Source: Symsagittifera roscoffensis (lineage: Eukaryota; Xenacoelomorpha; Acoela; Convolutidae). From it: 64,000 bases of DNA. Shown piece after piece: positions 31,601-44,121 of the stretch. The DNA is taken from contig NC_087064.1 in the NCBI RefSeq assembly GCF_963678635.1, positions 18,214,509 to 18,278,508 of the forward strand. Direction: 5' to 3'. The first letter of the stretch is position 1; each line of letters begins with the position of its first letter. Under the pieces are notes generated by a model, which did not search any database, was not told the DNA's origin, and worked only from the letters and a program-made list of their open reading frames with translations. The position numbers were made by a program, and so were the translations under genes.

Positions 31601-34135
31601 ACAGGGTCGAATCATGAGTCGAACAGGGTCGAATCATGATTCAAAGAGGGTCGAATCATGAGTCGAACAGGGTCGAATCATGATTCAAACAGGGTCGATA
31701 GAGTCGAACAGGGTCGAATCATGAGTCCAACAGGGTCGAATCATGATTCAAAGAGGGTCGAATCATGAGTCGAACAGGGTCGAATCATGAGACGAGCAGG
31801 GTCGATAGATTCGAACAGGGTCGAATCATGAGTCAAACAGGGTCGAATCATGAGTAGAACAGGGTCGAATCATGATTCAAACAGGGTCGATAGAGTCGAA
31901 CAGGGTCGAATCATGAGTCCAACAGGGTCGGATAATGATTCAAAGAGGGTCGAATCATGAGTCGAACAGGGTCGAATCATGAGACGAGCAGGGTCGATAA
32001 AGTCCAACAGGATCTAATCATGAGTCGAAAAAGGTCGAATCATGAGTCGAACAGGGTCGAATCATGAGTCGAACAGGGTCGAATCATGAGACGAGCAGGG
32101 TCGATAGAGTCGAACAGGGTCGAATCATGAGTCGAACAGGGTCGAATCATGAGTCGAACAGGGTCGAATCATGATTCAAACAGGGTCGATAGAGTCGAAC
32201 AGGGTCGAATCATGATTCAAAGAGTGTCGAATCACGATTCAAAGAGGGTCGAATCATGAGTCGAACAGGGTCGAATCATGAGACGAGCAGGGTCGATAGA
32301 GTCAAACAGGGTCTAATCATGAGTCGAAAAAGGTCGAATCATGAGTCGAACAGGGTCGAATCATGAGTCGAACAGGGTCGAATCATGATTCAAAGAGGGT
32401 CGAATCATGAGTCGAACAGGGTCGAATCATGATTCAAACAGGGTCGATAGAGTCGAACAGGGTCGAATCATGAGTCCAACAGGGTCGAATCATGATTCAA
32501 AGAGGGTCGAATCATGAGTCGAACAGGGTCGAATCATGAGACGAGCAGGGTCGATAGATTCGAACAGGGTCGAATCATGAGTCAAACAGGGTCGAATCAT
32601 GAGTAGAACAGGGTCGAATCATGATTCAAACAGGGTCGATAGAGTCAAACAGGGTCGAATCATGAGTCCAACAGGGTCGGATAATGATTCAAAGAGGGTC
32701 GAATCATGAGTCGAACAGGGTCGAATCATGAGACGAGCAGGGTCGATAAAGTCCAACAGGGTCTAATCATGAGTCGAAAAAGGTCGAATCATGAGTCGAA
32801 CAGGGTCGAATCATGAGTCGAACAGGGTCGAATCATGAGTCGAACAGGGTCGAATCATGAGCCGAACAGGGTCGAATCATGAGTCGAACATGGTCGAATC
32901 ATGAGTCGAACAGGGTCGATAGAGTCGAACAAGGTCGAATCATGAGTCGAACAGGGTCGAATCATGAGTCGAACAGGGTGGAATCATGATTCAAACAGGG
33001 TCGATAGAGTCGAACAGGGTCGAATCATGAGTCCAACAGGGTCGGATAATGATTCAAAGAGGGTCGAATCATGAGTCGAACAGGGTCGAATCATGAGACG
33101 AGCAGGGTCGATAAAGTCCAACAGGGTCTAATCATGAGTCGAAAAAGGTCGAATCATGAGTCGAACAGGGTCGAATCATGAGTCGCATAGGGTCGAATCT
33201 TGAGTCAAACAGGGTCGAATCATGAATCGAACAGGGTCGAATCATGAGTCGAACAGGGTCGAATCATGAGTCGAACAGGGTCGATAGAGTCGAACAGGGT
33301 CGAATCATGAGTCGAACAGGGTCAAATCATGAGTCGAACAGGGTCGAATCATGAGTGGAACAGGGTCGAATCATGGTTCAAAGAGGGTCGACTCATGAGT
33401 CGAACAGGGTGGAATCATGAGTCGAACAGGGTCGATAGAGTCGAACAGGGTCGAATCATGAGTCGAACACTGTCGAATCATGAGTCGAACAGGGTCGAAT
33501 CATGAGTCGAACAGGGTCGAATCATGAGTCGAACAGGGTCGAATCATGAGTCGAACAGGGTCAAATCATGATTCAAAGAGGGTCGATTCATGAGTCGAAC
33601 AGGGTCGAATCATGAGTCGAACAGGGTCGATAGAGTCGAACAGGGTCGAATCATGAGTCGAACAAGGTCGAATCATGAGTCGAACAGGGTCGAATCATGA
33701 GTCGAACAGGGTCGAATCATGATTCAAAGAGGGTCGAATCATGAGTCGCATAGGGTCGAATCTTGAGTCAAACAGGGTCGAATCATGAATCGAACAGGGT
33801 CGAATCATGAGTCGAACAGGGTCGAATCATGAGTCGAACAGGGTCGAATCATGAGTGGAACAGGGTCGAATCATGGTTCAAAGAGGGTCGACTCATGAGT
33901 CGAACAGGGTGGAATCATGAGTCGAACAGGGTCGATAGAGTCGAACAGGGTCGAATCATGAGTCGAACACTGTCGAATCATGTGTCGAACAGGGTCGAAT
34001 CATGAGTCGAACAGGGTCGAATCATGAGTCGAACAGGGTCGAATCATGAGTCGAACAGGGTCGATTCATGAGTCGAACAGGGTCTAATCATGAGTCGAAC
34101 AGGGTCAAATCATGAGTCGAGTGCCTCAGCCCGGG
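28630..34135 (+). repeat. Satellite block 3 (~5.5 kb) with higher-order repeats
   Basis: The same 19-22-bp monomers. Larger repeats are visible: a block marked by GGGTATAATCATGAG recurs at about 29645 and 30725 (about 1.08 kb apart), and a block marked by CAAAGAGTGTCGAATCACG recurs at about 31470 and 32222 (about 0.75 kb apart). It ends at 34104-34135 with GAGTGCCTCAGCCCGGG, the inverted counterpart of the CCCGGGCTGAGG at the end of each 1.4-kb unit. Confidence 0.93.
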
Positions 34136-35592
34136 CTGGAATGTAAAGCGTTCGGGTCTCTTCAACCGTTCCCCCTGTACTTTTGTTCCGACTTTTTGAA
34201 ATTGAACAGAAGATATTCTTTCGTCCTATTTATCTTCCGTCTATTAACAGGTCAGCACCAAAAAAAATTCTTCGATGATGAATTGAAGCAACAAATTTGT
34301 TCTTATTATTAGATGCTAATTTAAATTTTTCGGAAACACACCAACAAAAGTTGAAAAATAAAACGCATTTTTTTGTTTCAAAATGGGTTGACTTTAAAAA
34401 AAAATGATGAAACAAATACTACTCATAACTTTAGCACATACTACCCACAAACAATCATTTTCTGGATTTTGTCAATCAAAAATTTTGATAAAACTACCGG
34501 ATTAATAAATGAAAAACCCATATCAATCAAAATTTTTTCAAACACATCCCAAAAAGATTCATTTGATAGACAAAAAACATTCATTTTTAATCTTTAAAAC
34601 CCCATATTGGATCTTTTATTCTACCTATTTTAATTTTCAGAACTTTGGTTGTCACATTTTCAATAGCTTAGACAATTTTCAGAATATTTTTTTTAATTCA
34701 AATTTTTATGTAGGTACTATATAAACAGTAGCTAATACAAATACGAACGCTTAAAAATAAAAACCCAATTAACTTTTGACATTTTTGAATTGCATATTTT
34801 ATACAGAAATGTATATCAAAAATAATACATGCATAGGTTACAAAGTCCAAAAGGGGGAGGAAATAGTTAACAAGATCCCCCATATTTCATTTAAAAGCGT
34901 TGTGAAAGAATTTGGGTATTTGTTTTGGAGATCATACCTTTGTTTAAAGTTGCTAGGCTACGTAATAGACTCACTTTGATATAATTTTGGCTTTGTTAGT
35001 AATTGGTCCGGTAGTTTTAGAGTATTTTTTAATGGCCTAAAATCGCAAAGTTAACCATTTCTGTGCTCTATTTTTGATCCCGAACTTCGCAAAACAAATG
35101 CACTATATTAGCTCTGCTAAAATTCCGAGCATTTGTTGTTATCATAATTTTTTTGCTCAACTGAACCGAAACCACATTAAATATAAGAAGTTTTGTACGT
35201 TTTTTTTCGGATAATGAAAATCATCGCTGTTTATTACCAAACACAAAATATATCACAATATATATCACGTAGATAGCGCGTGGAAAAAATTCAACATTTT
35301 AAGTAAGACCAAAATATTTTTCATTAGCGCCGAAAGGCAATCGAAACAATCCCATCTTCACTCTGATACCAGCTGTCTTTTTAATTTTGCTCAATTGTCC
35401 TAATTGTCCTTTTGTTCAATTGTCCATTAAACTTAGTCCAATTGTCATGAAAATTGGCCTGAGAACTCGAACCAACTTTTGTAATTTCTAGTCTATTACA
35501 AGAAACTTCAACGGGTTGATGTCCAAAACTCCGAATTAAACGAAATTTTCACATATGACCGTTTTGAGGAGATTCAGGACTACTTTGACTCT
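34136..35592. other. AT-rich sequence with no supported feature
   Basis: Unique AT-rich sequence to the right of the array. I see no splice-bounded exon or recognisable element. Confidence 0.4.
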
Positions 35593-37863
35593 ATAATTCA
35601 AATGGCGATAACTGACTCGAGTTATATTTTGTCCAATTGAAACTTGATCGGCAAAATTAATCATTCCAAAGTGAACACGACTGCTCGTATCAGGGCGAAG
35701 CCCTGAATGTTCCGATTTGCCTTTTAAGGTTTATGGAGCAGCAGTAATAACATAAAAAAATTAAAAGAAATAAAATGAAATGAACATTTTTTTTTCTAAA
35801 ATTTGAATTTTTTTATGAAAATCATCCCCCCACACGCCATATAAAGTACAAAAAGCTAGATTTCGTTCCTTGTAACAAATCCATTATGGCACATAAGCTT
35901 CGTTCCACCAATTTGGAACGATTTATAAGAAGGATTAAATCTCCGCTTACGCGTTAATAGCGCGAATTATATCGCGCGTTAATTGTCCAAAATTGGTCAG
36001 AATGGCCAAAATGACAATCTTTAAACCCTCATAACTTTACGAAAACTGATCACAGCTGAAATATATTTTCAAATTTAAGCTCAGGGTAATAATACCTTTT
36101 GAATGATAAAAAAATTCAGTCAAAAATGGCTAGTTAAAAAGTCGGAATTTGTCTGAAGAAAAAAAAAACCCACACCGAGCCCAAATATTCCGTTACTTTC
36201 GTATCGAAAGTCGAACAACAAGACTGCTCTTATCAAGGCAAAACCTTGAATGTTCCCACTATCTTTTAAAGTCTGTGGAGCAGTAAAAAAATGAAAAAAA
36301 GTAAACGTAAAAAAATAAAACGAGAATTTTTTTTTAATTTGAGTCTTATTTTGTAAAAATCATACCCCCACACGCCATCTAAAGTGCAAAGTGATAATTT
36401 TCGCTCGTAGTAACATATCAATTATGGCAATTAATCTTCCTTCAATCAATTTGGGATAATTTCTATGACGGATTAAATCTCCGCTTATGCGCTAATAGCG
36501 CGAGTTATATCGCTCGTTAATTGTCCCATTTTGGCCAAAAAGGCAATTTTTAAACTCCCTTAACTTTACAAAAAATGATCACAGATGAAATATCTTTCCA
36601 ATATTAAGCCCAGGACAACAATACTTTTTGAATGATATAATAAAAATTCTGTCCAAGTTGGCTAGGTAAAAAGTCGAAATTTGTCTGAAAAAAAAAACAC
36701 TCCGAGCTTAAATATAATTCAAATGGCGATAACTGACTCCAGTTATATTTTGTCCAATTGAAACTTGATCGGCAAAATTAATCATTCCAAAGTGAACACG
36801 ACTGCTCGTATCAGGGCGAAGCCCTGAATGTTCCGATTGCCTTTTAATGTTTATGGAGCAGCAGTAATAACATAAAAAAATTAAAAGAAATAAAATGAAA
36901 TGAACATTTTTTTTTCTAAAATTTGAATTTTTTTATGAAAATCATCCCCCCACACGCCATATAAAGTACAAAAAGCTAGATTTCGTTCCTTGTAACAAAT
37001 CCATTATGGCACATAAGCTTCGTTCCACCAATTTGGAACGATTTATAAGAAGGATTAAATCTCCGCTTACGCGTTAATAGCGCGAATTATATCGCGCGTT
37101 AAGTGTCCAAAATTGGTCAAAATGGCCAAAATGGCAATCTTTAAACCCTCATAATTTTACTAAAAATGATTACAGGTGAAATATCTTTTCAAATTTAAGC
37201 TCAGGGTAACAATACCTTTTGAATGATAAAAAAATTCAGTCAAAATGGCTAGTTAAAAAGTCGAAATTTGTCTGAAGAAAAAAAACCCACCCCGAGCACA
37301 AATATTCCGTTACTTTCGTATCGAAAGTCGAACAACAAGACTGCTCTTATCAAGGCAAAACCTTGAATGTTCCCACTATCTTTCAAAGTCTATGGAGCAG
37401 TAAAAACATGAAAAAAATTAAACGTAAGAAAATAAAACGAGAAATTTTTTTTAATTTGAGTCTTATTTTGTAAAAATCATACCCCCACACGCCAACTAAA
37501 GTGCAAAGTGATAATTTTTGCTCGTAGTAACATATCAATTATGGCAATTAATCTTCCTTCAATCAATTTGGGACGATTTCTATGACGGATTAAATCTCCG
37601 CTTATGCGCTAATAGCGCGAGTTATATCGCTCGTTAATTGTCCCATTTTGGCCAAAAAGGCAATTTTTAAACTCCCTTAATTTTAAAAAAAGTGATCACA
37701 GATGAAATATCTTTCCATATTTAAGCCCAGGACAACAATACTTTTTGAATGAGATAATAAAAATTCTGTCCAAGTTGGCTAGGTAAAAAGTCGAAATTTG
37801 TCTGAAAAAAAAACCACTCAGAGCTTAAATATTCCGTTACTTTCGTTACGAAAGTCGGAACAA
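35593..37863 (+). repeat. Tandem duplication of a two-copy hairpin repeat
   Basis: A ~1.12-kb block starting TATAATTCAAATGGCG occurs at about 35593 and again at about 36714. Each block holds two diverged copies of the ~530-bp hairpin repeat (35679-36218 and 36222-36716; 36800-37337 and 37339-37863). The first type carries CAGGGCGAAGCCCTG, the second CAAGGCAAAACCTTG. No protein is encoded. Confidence 0.85.
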
Positions 37864-38756
37864 GGAGGCAAACATTGTTCTAAATAAAACGTTATGGGAC
37901 ACAAATTCTATCACTTTGTTTTTTAAATAGCGTAAAGAAAAAACTAAAAATGTTTCATTTTTTGTTGCCCGTGTTTCAATAACTTTTTGGAAGCCAATTT
38001 TTTTTAAATCGGTGCTGAAGAGTCAAAGCAATCAAGGATTCGCCCTGATATTGCCTGATTATGCCCATCACATATTTTGCTTTTCTCAAACTCAGTGACA
38101 CATTTCCACATAGTTCGCCCGTAATATCTTCAATGCAAAGCCCATCATATTTTTTGAGCGAAATGTGGGGCCTTACATACTTTGCCCTTTCCAAATTTCG
38201 TGGCGCATTTTACTTCTCACTCAGTTCGCTCTTAATACTTTACACACAAAGCCTTTCATAAACTTGCAGTGAAATATGGGGCATTACACATTTGCCCTTC
38301 CGATATATAAATGCCCATTTTGCTTCTCACAAAGTTCACTCTTGAGATCTTTTACACATAGTCTCGTCATATATGTGGGGCAAAATGTGTGAGAACCAAA
38401 ATGTGCCACAAAATTTGAGAAGGACAAAAAGTGTGAGCGTAACGTGCCATATTCCAAATTAAAAGATGTATATTACAAAACGACGGAATTTTTTGGTATA
38501 AGGCAAAACGAATCAATTTGACAGCCAAAGTCAAGAAAAAGCGCTGAAGTTTGAGTCGAATAAACATGGACAACTAAATTACCTCAGTTCAATTTGAAAC
38601 AAATCCTTGCCGTGCATTAAGAATTCGCGCAAACACACTCGCAGGGCAATTTGAAGTTTTCCGGATGGATAGCCAGCCTTCTTTGTGAACTTATTCTAAA
38701 TGCATCCGTTGGCTTAAAAACAGCGAAAATATTAACCCGTTTAGTCGATTTTTTTT
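37864..38756. repeat. Intergenic region with degenerate ~130-bp tandem repeats
   Basis: Between about 38060 and 38400 a block containing CATTTTGCTTCTCAC, AGTTCGCTC, CAAAGCC and AATATGGGGC motifs recurs three or four times with much divergence. No gene is supported. Confidence 0.5.
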
Positions 38757-39282
38757 TGTTCCGACTCTCGGTACGAAAGTAACGGAATATTTGTGCTCGG
38801 GGTGGGTTTTTTTCTTCAGACAAATTTCTACTTTTTAACTAGCCTTTTTTCACGGAATTTTTTCATATCATTCGAAAGCTATTGTTGTCCTGAGCTCAAA
38901 TTTGAAAAGATATTTCACCTGTGATCATTTTTCGTAAAGTTATGGGGGTTTAAAGATTGCCATTTTGGCCAATTTGGGACAATTAACGCGCGATATATTT
39001 CGCGCTATTAACGCGTAAGCTGAGATTTAATCCGTCTTAAAATCGTTCCAAATTGGTTGAAAGAAGCTTATTTGCCATAATTGATTTGTTAAAAGGAGCT
39101 AAATCTATCTTTTTGTACTTCATATGGCGTGGGGGAAGATGATTTTCATAAAAATTTCAAATTTTAGAAAAAATTTTTCATTTTATTTTATTACATTTAT
39201 TTTTTTGATGTTTTTACTGCTCCATAAAACCTCAAAAGGCAGTCGGAACATTCAGGGCTTCGCCCTGATACGAGCAGTCTTG
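38757..39282 (-). repeat. Hairpin repeat, inverted copy
   Basis: A ~530-bp copy in the opposite orientation, from TTGTTCCGACTCTCG to CGAGCAGTCTTG, with the terminal CAGGGC-TTC-GCCCTG hairpin and the internal TTAACGCGCGATAT...CGCGCTATTAACGCG inverted repeat. Confidence 0.8.
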
Positions 39283-40561
39283 TTTGTTTTTCAAATTGCC
39301 TTCTACCGCAATCTTTTTAATTTTTCCATTACAAAACCAAAATCAGCTTTATCAACCATCTACTTTCTTAAAAATTTCTGCTATTCCATCCGGTTGCGAC
39401 AATTGGAGATCAGTGAACAAAATAATGACTAAAGACTCCAAAAGCACCATAATCAGAGAAAAGTTAAGATACAGGTGACACATTGGTATGGTTTTTTCCT
39501 CATGGACAGCAAAATGGAAATTTACTTCAGCTAATTTCAGCGGTGGCGTCCCTATGACGGAAGGACTAATGTTGTAAAACGAATTTCAGCCAATCAGAAT
39601 TGAGTATCCAGAAATTTCAAAGCGACCGATAAGTCAAAACTAGCAAGCAAACCCATGCCTTGAAAATTCAAATTGATCGACTGCAAATTTCATACATTGC
39701 CAGATTTATGCCGCATTGGAAAAAGTTATACTTGGAAGATTTAAACATTTAAAATTATGTTTATTTAATTGCTGCACAAATTGTACCGCAAAATTTAGCT
39801 GTACTGCTAAAATTCATTTTCTGCTACTTGTTCCAAACATGACTTGTGCCGAAAAAAAAGCGGTTTGAAACTTTTGAGTTTTTGTCCGATTTCGAGCAAG
39901 TTAAGCAAGCGAGCAGACTTGAAAGACATTGAAAAGTTTCCAAATTTTTTTTCCAGTTTCTAGAAAAAAGCAGTTTGAAAATTGTAAATTTTCAATCAAT
40001 TTTGCACGAGTTAAGCGAGCGCGCAGACTTGAAAGACAGAGAAGTTTTCGAACAAATTTTCCAGTTTTGAGAAAGCGGTGAGAAACTTTTGAATTTTCGT
40101 CCAATTTCGTGCGAGGTAAGTGAGCGTGTAGGCTGATTAAAGATAGATGGTCGCAGACTAGTAGTAAACAAGCAGTGAAATTTTGATAAAGTCCTTAAAA
40201 TTCTCATAAAATTAGTTTGCTAAATATTTAGCACCATTTTTGGACTAAACATTTTCTGAAAAATTTTTGCAAAAAAAATTATCAAAACTTTCTTTTTTTC
40301 TTTAATTTTTCGTGACTATTTTTTCCTACAAAACTGTTTTTCAAAATTCCTTTTTAATTATAAATTTTGAAAACTATAACGATTAAAGTTCAAATTATAT
40401 AGCCCTCCGTAAGTATGGTTAATCTTCGTGCGAAGAACGACTTTGATTTTTATACTATTTTATCAAGCTTTATTAGTCGCTAGCTAAATTATTTTACAAA
40501 TATTTGAGAAATGTTTTCAAGTATCAAAACGTTTGAGAATCATTTTCAATTGAATCACAAA
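39283..40561. other. Intergenic; degenerate ~115-bp tandem repeats at 39860-40140
   Basis: Three loose copies of a block with TTGAAACTTTTGAATTTT, GAGTTAAGCGAGCG and AGACTTGAAAGACA-type motifs lie at 39860-40140. No gene is supported in the rest. Confidence 0.45.
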
Positions 40562-40626
40562 TCACACATTGCTTCCGTCATTTTCGTCAGATTTTACTTC
40601 ATCGCCACTCTTTGCAACTGCAGTAG
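40562..40626 (-). CDS. Candidate terminal exon of a minus-strand gene
   Basis: Reading down the minus strand, TTATTTCAG precedes a 65-nt exon entered in phase 1 that ends in TGA (40562-40564). It encodes an acidic, Lys/Asp/Ser-rich tail of about 20 residues. The entry phase matches the exit phase of the exon at 41096-41191, so it may finish that gene. The signal is short and could be fortuitous. Confidence 0.45.
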
Positions 40627-40730
40627 CTGAAATAACATTGAAAATAACAAACTTCCTTAGCATTTATTGTACACTATCTACTTTAATAACACTCTTTTCT
40701 TGCAATTATTAAACGATGTAACTTGTCGCC

Positions 40731-41079
40731 CAATGGCGGATCTATGTTTTCTCGTGTTTTCTCGAGGGAGGATCGGATTTTCAAAAAACTCAGTTTTTGA
40801 TTTTTTGAAAAGATCGCATTTTTTTTAGGTCGTCTAAATTGATTTTTTGAGTTCTTTTAAAATATAATAAGGACCCTATCAGTTTGACAAACGTTTTCGA
40901 AGACACACTGGTCTTGGACAACTTTTGGAAAATTTTTGAAAAGCTTAAATTTTTGCCAAAGGAGTTTTTAGAAAAGTTGTAGGGCCAGTCGGTCAAAATG
41001 GATGTTGTAAAATAAATCCGAAAGGGGACTCTTTGGGTGGTGAGAGGATCGAATCCCTGAGGGGGGGGGGGGGCGTCCA
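40731..41079 (+). mobile_element. Non-autonomous hAT-like element, copy 3, in a predicted intron
   Basis: The left end CAATGGCGGATCTATG and the body match the 19916-20352 family, and the right end is truncated in the G run. It lies within the predicted intron between 40626 and 41096, ending about 15 bp from a splice donor. Confidence 0.65.
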
Positions 41080-41095
41080 TTTGAATCTATGTTAC

Positions 41096-41191
41096 CGATT
41101 GAGTCTATGTTGTAGACGTTGATGGTGATGTTTGTTCCATTCAGTGGTTCTTCGTGGGGCATTTCAATACTGGCATTGAAGCCAGGCAATT
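41096..41191 (-). CDS. Short phase 1-1 exon with N-glycosylation sites (type C)
   Basis: A strong 3' splice site (TTCGTTCTTATTCAG) precedes a 96-nt exon ending at CG|GTAAC. It is open only in phase 1 and leaves in phase 1, matching the exon before it (41452-41541) and the tail exon after it. The 32 residues include GFNASIEMP and NGTNITINVYN, an extracellular beta-strand look with two N-glycosylation sequons. Family not recognised; a REJ or GAIN-like ectodomain is possible. Confidence 0.6.
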
Positions 41192-41451
41192 CTGAATAAG
41201 AACGAAAACAAAAACTGTTTTTGTACAAAGTTACCTACATCTTTTATCGACCCTAAAAAAACTCAAATTCTAATTTATGGTGGTGCCAGCATCCAGTTCG
41301 TTATGATTAAACTCATTTGATTATAAAAACCTGAGTATTCATTTTAACTTGCTGTACATAAAGATATCAAAACACGTGACCCAATAATAGTAGCCTTTTA
41401 AAAAAGAGAGAAAGAAAATGACCACTGAATTAAGAGACTTTGGGCACTAAC

Positions 41452-41541
41452 CATGAGATAAGTTTGATATAGTGATAGTCGTGTCATTAGCAGAGCTGTT
41501 CAGAGCCACCTGTTTCGCCATGTGTTCGCACAGACTCATAT
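41452..41541 (-). CDS. Short phase 1-1 exon (type B), resembles exons at 45938 and 48169
   Basis: TTATTGCTGTTTCAG precedes a 90-nt exon ending CATG|GTTAGT, entered and left in phase 1. Its 29 full codons read like part of an extracellular domain with a VALNSS...TITISNLS pattern. The exon at 45938-46027 has ALNASS...VNTSNIS at the same place, the same length and the same phases, so the two look like duplicates. Placed between the exons at 42189 and 41096 it joins in frame on both sides. Confidence 0.65.
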
Positions 41542-42188
41542 CTGAAACAGCAATAAGTGTGGGCTGAAAACTTTTCGTCTCGAAACTAAAGTATCATAGA
41601 AAATCCTGAACTGTTATTAGATTTATTTGAAAAACAAATTCAATTAATATATCGTTTTGCATTTAATTTCAACTTATCATCAATGTATATTGTAACAAAT
41701 CTAACTTAAATTTCAAAAAGTCTACATACTGACAACAATCCTAACATTATATTTCAAAAGTAATAATTCAATTTTAAAAAAATGCATTTAATTTAAATCC
41801 AATAATCTATGCTTCCAAATTATTTACCCAAAATTACTCAGTAAATGCAAAACTTTTTGAATAAAATCGAAATTTTTATTCTCAATTCGAGCCATGTTCA
41901 AGTATAAGTGGGTTTGTGGCAGGAACAACGATTTCTTTCCGCTAAATTTGGGCCTCAATAGCAAAAATGTGAGCCACTTTTTCTCAACATTGAGAAAAAT
42001 TGGATTTTTTTAACATCCGAAACCCGACAGGAATGTTCGAAGGAACTTCAACATTTTTCAAAATGACATAGACAAAGTTGAAAAAATAAAAACAACCGAA
42101 GGCAAAGCTTCTCCCCGCTTTCAGTAGTCGGAACAAGACAATGAGGCTGGAATTAAATTTGGTAGATAACAAAAACTTTAGGAAATAC

Positions 42189-42296
42189 CGTTGGATGTGA
42201 CGTTGAAAAAGTTGGTGGTAATTGTGCCCTGTGAACCCATCTTGTCTTTCAGTAGGGGGAGATCCACTTTGAGTTGCCTCCTTCCGGAAGGAAATT
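42189..42296 (-). CDS. Short phase 1-1 exon (type A)
   Basis: GGCTAATCTTTTAG precedes a 108-nt exon ending AACG|GTATTT. It is open in phase 1 throughout and leaves in phase 1, joining in frame to 41452-41541. The 35 full codons include LKVDLPLLKDKMG and TITTNFFNVTSN. Unrecognised; an alternating-hydrophobic extracellular segment with one N-glycosylation sequon. Confidence 0.6.
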
Positions 42297-43733
42297 CTAA
42301 AAGATTAGCCACTTTCATAAGAACTCATCTTCTGCTAATATTAATCCAAGGACGCCGTATATTGATCAATTAACTTTTATTCTTACTAATGATATCATAA
42401 CTGTTGCGAATTTATTATAGTTAGGAACTTTTCTAGCATTTGAAATTTTTACTATCTCTTGATACTCCTAACAAGAAACCATTATTTAAAAGAGTTTTTT
42501 GTGTTCCACGTAGTTTTACTCTTTCAGCCACTCGGATTGGAGAAAATATTGTTAATGAAAACTGGTCAACAGAATTGATGTTGAAAGTTTTAAGAAAGCA
42601 CAGAAAAAGGTTTGAATAAGGAAAAAACAAAATCTCGCGTGAGGTGAGTCTAATTTTTTTTTCAACTTTCTCGTTTTTTGTGAAAGCCTGGATGGGAGGT
42701 TGGAATGGTCTTAAAATATATTAATGCCTTCAGCTGAAAAACTAAAAAAAAAAGTTAATTCACCAGAAACAAAGTTACTAGATGCTAAGGAAATCACTTT
42801 GTACTTAGCATAGCGCGTTGAGGTTTTTTCCCTTTCTTTTGATTTTAGATTTTTTCGCATTTCTTTGGATTTTTAAAAAAAATCAATTTCTAAATTTCTT
42901 AATGTTTTTTAAAAACTCTTTCATTGATGATAAAGGGCAGTCGGGAACATTCAGGGCTTTCCCATGAAACAAGATTTCTTATTCAGCGTTTAGATCCAAC
43001 AAATAATGATTTACGAAAATCTTCATTGCTTCAATCATTGTACGACTCATGAAACCGCGTCGAAAAACAGTTAGAAATATGAAACATTTTTCAAATTGAA
43101 ATTTAAATTTTTGCAGGAAAAATTAGGAAAAGCAAAATTTAACACACGATGTCTCACTCAAGTTGTAACATACATTTATGTAGCATCTAGCGGGTCTTCA
43201 AAAACCCCACCCTCCCCTAAACTCCTTCAAATTAATTCTCGAAACTACAAATCAAGAAAATTGAACAAGGGGAGTTTCATTACGAAATATTAATGTGAAC
43301 CAAAAACACTTCAAATTTCCTTTTTTTTTTTTAAAAAAAATAATTCTTGCAAACGTTCAAAATTGTGGATTAAATTTGGTGCATATTATGTCAAGTATCT
43401 GATTTTTTACTGCACATATAATAGGTTGATTTAATTTGTTTTTGGTTTTATTAACTTTTAAAACCAGCCATTTTTTTGAAAAAGTTCAAAACAAAATGAT
43501 CCTTTGAAATTTTTCTAAATTTGATACAGTGCTGATGTATTTGCTATCATTTCCGCCAAGCTGAAACAAATTAACCGATGATTAACTAGCCTCAATTGGA
43601 GCTATATCAAGTTATTTCGCTCATAATAGTTGTTATTTCAATGCATAATAGTTTATAAAAAACTATTATGCATTGAAATTTAAAGCTCTCTGGGGGTCCA
43701 TTTTAGTTTTTTGAGACTCCAAACATTTCATGT
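42297..43733. other. Intergenic or intronic AT-rich sequence
   Basis: I found no further splice-bounded exon. A fragment of the hairpin repeat (GGGAACATTCAGGGCTTT) lies near 42950, and a 19-bp perfect hairpin at 43636-43678 is listed separately. Confidence 0.4.
43636..43678. repeat. Perfect 19-bp inverted repeat
   Basis: TTTCAATGCATAATAGTTT and its exact complement are separated by 5 nt (ATAAA). It could be a hairpin RNA precursor or the collapsed end of a small inverted-repeat element; nothing nearby decides. Confidence 0.6.
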
Positions 43734-43741
43734 GAAAATAG

Positions 43742-44121
43742 CCAGTTGCGGATCTAGGATCTTCTCGAATTTCGAAATTTTATCGACCTTTTTTTTTAGG
43801 TCGACCTAATTGATTTTCGGAGCTCTTAGAAATCACTACAAAGACCCTATTTTGACCAAATTTTCTGCGGCGCAGGCAAAATTTTGAAAAAAAACAGGCC
43901 AAAAAAAAAGCTTTTTGGGCACTTTTTGGAAACTGTTGACATCAAAATCACGTTTTTTTTGGCGCTCGCCTCCCCTTCAAATTTAGTATTAATTGGCGCC
44001 AAAGGCGCCTTTATAAAAAATTTAGGGACCGTCAGCCAAAAATGGAAATCTTAAAGATCGTCAGGGGTTCAAATCTTGAGGGAACGGGGAGGCGTCCCCC
44101 CCCCCCCCCTAAATCCGCTGG
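43742..44121 (+). mobile_element. Non-autonomous hAT-like element, copy 4, with 8-bp duplication
   Basis: The 380-bp copy starts CCAGTTGCGGATCTAGG and ends AAATCCGCTGG, flanked by GAAAATAG at 43734-43741 and 44122-44129. Same family as 19916-20352, without coding capacity. Confidence 0.8.

Noticed and set aside
23396-34135. Regular ~22-bp repeats resembling a CRISPR array
   Set aside because: There are no unique spacers; monomers abut directly and the context is metazoan. It is a minisatellite.
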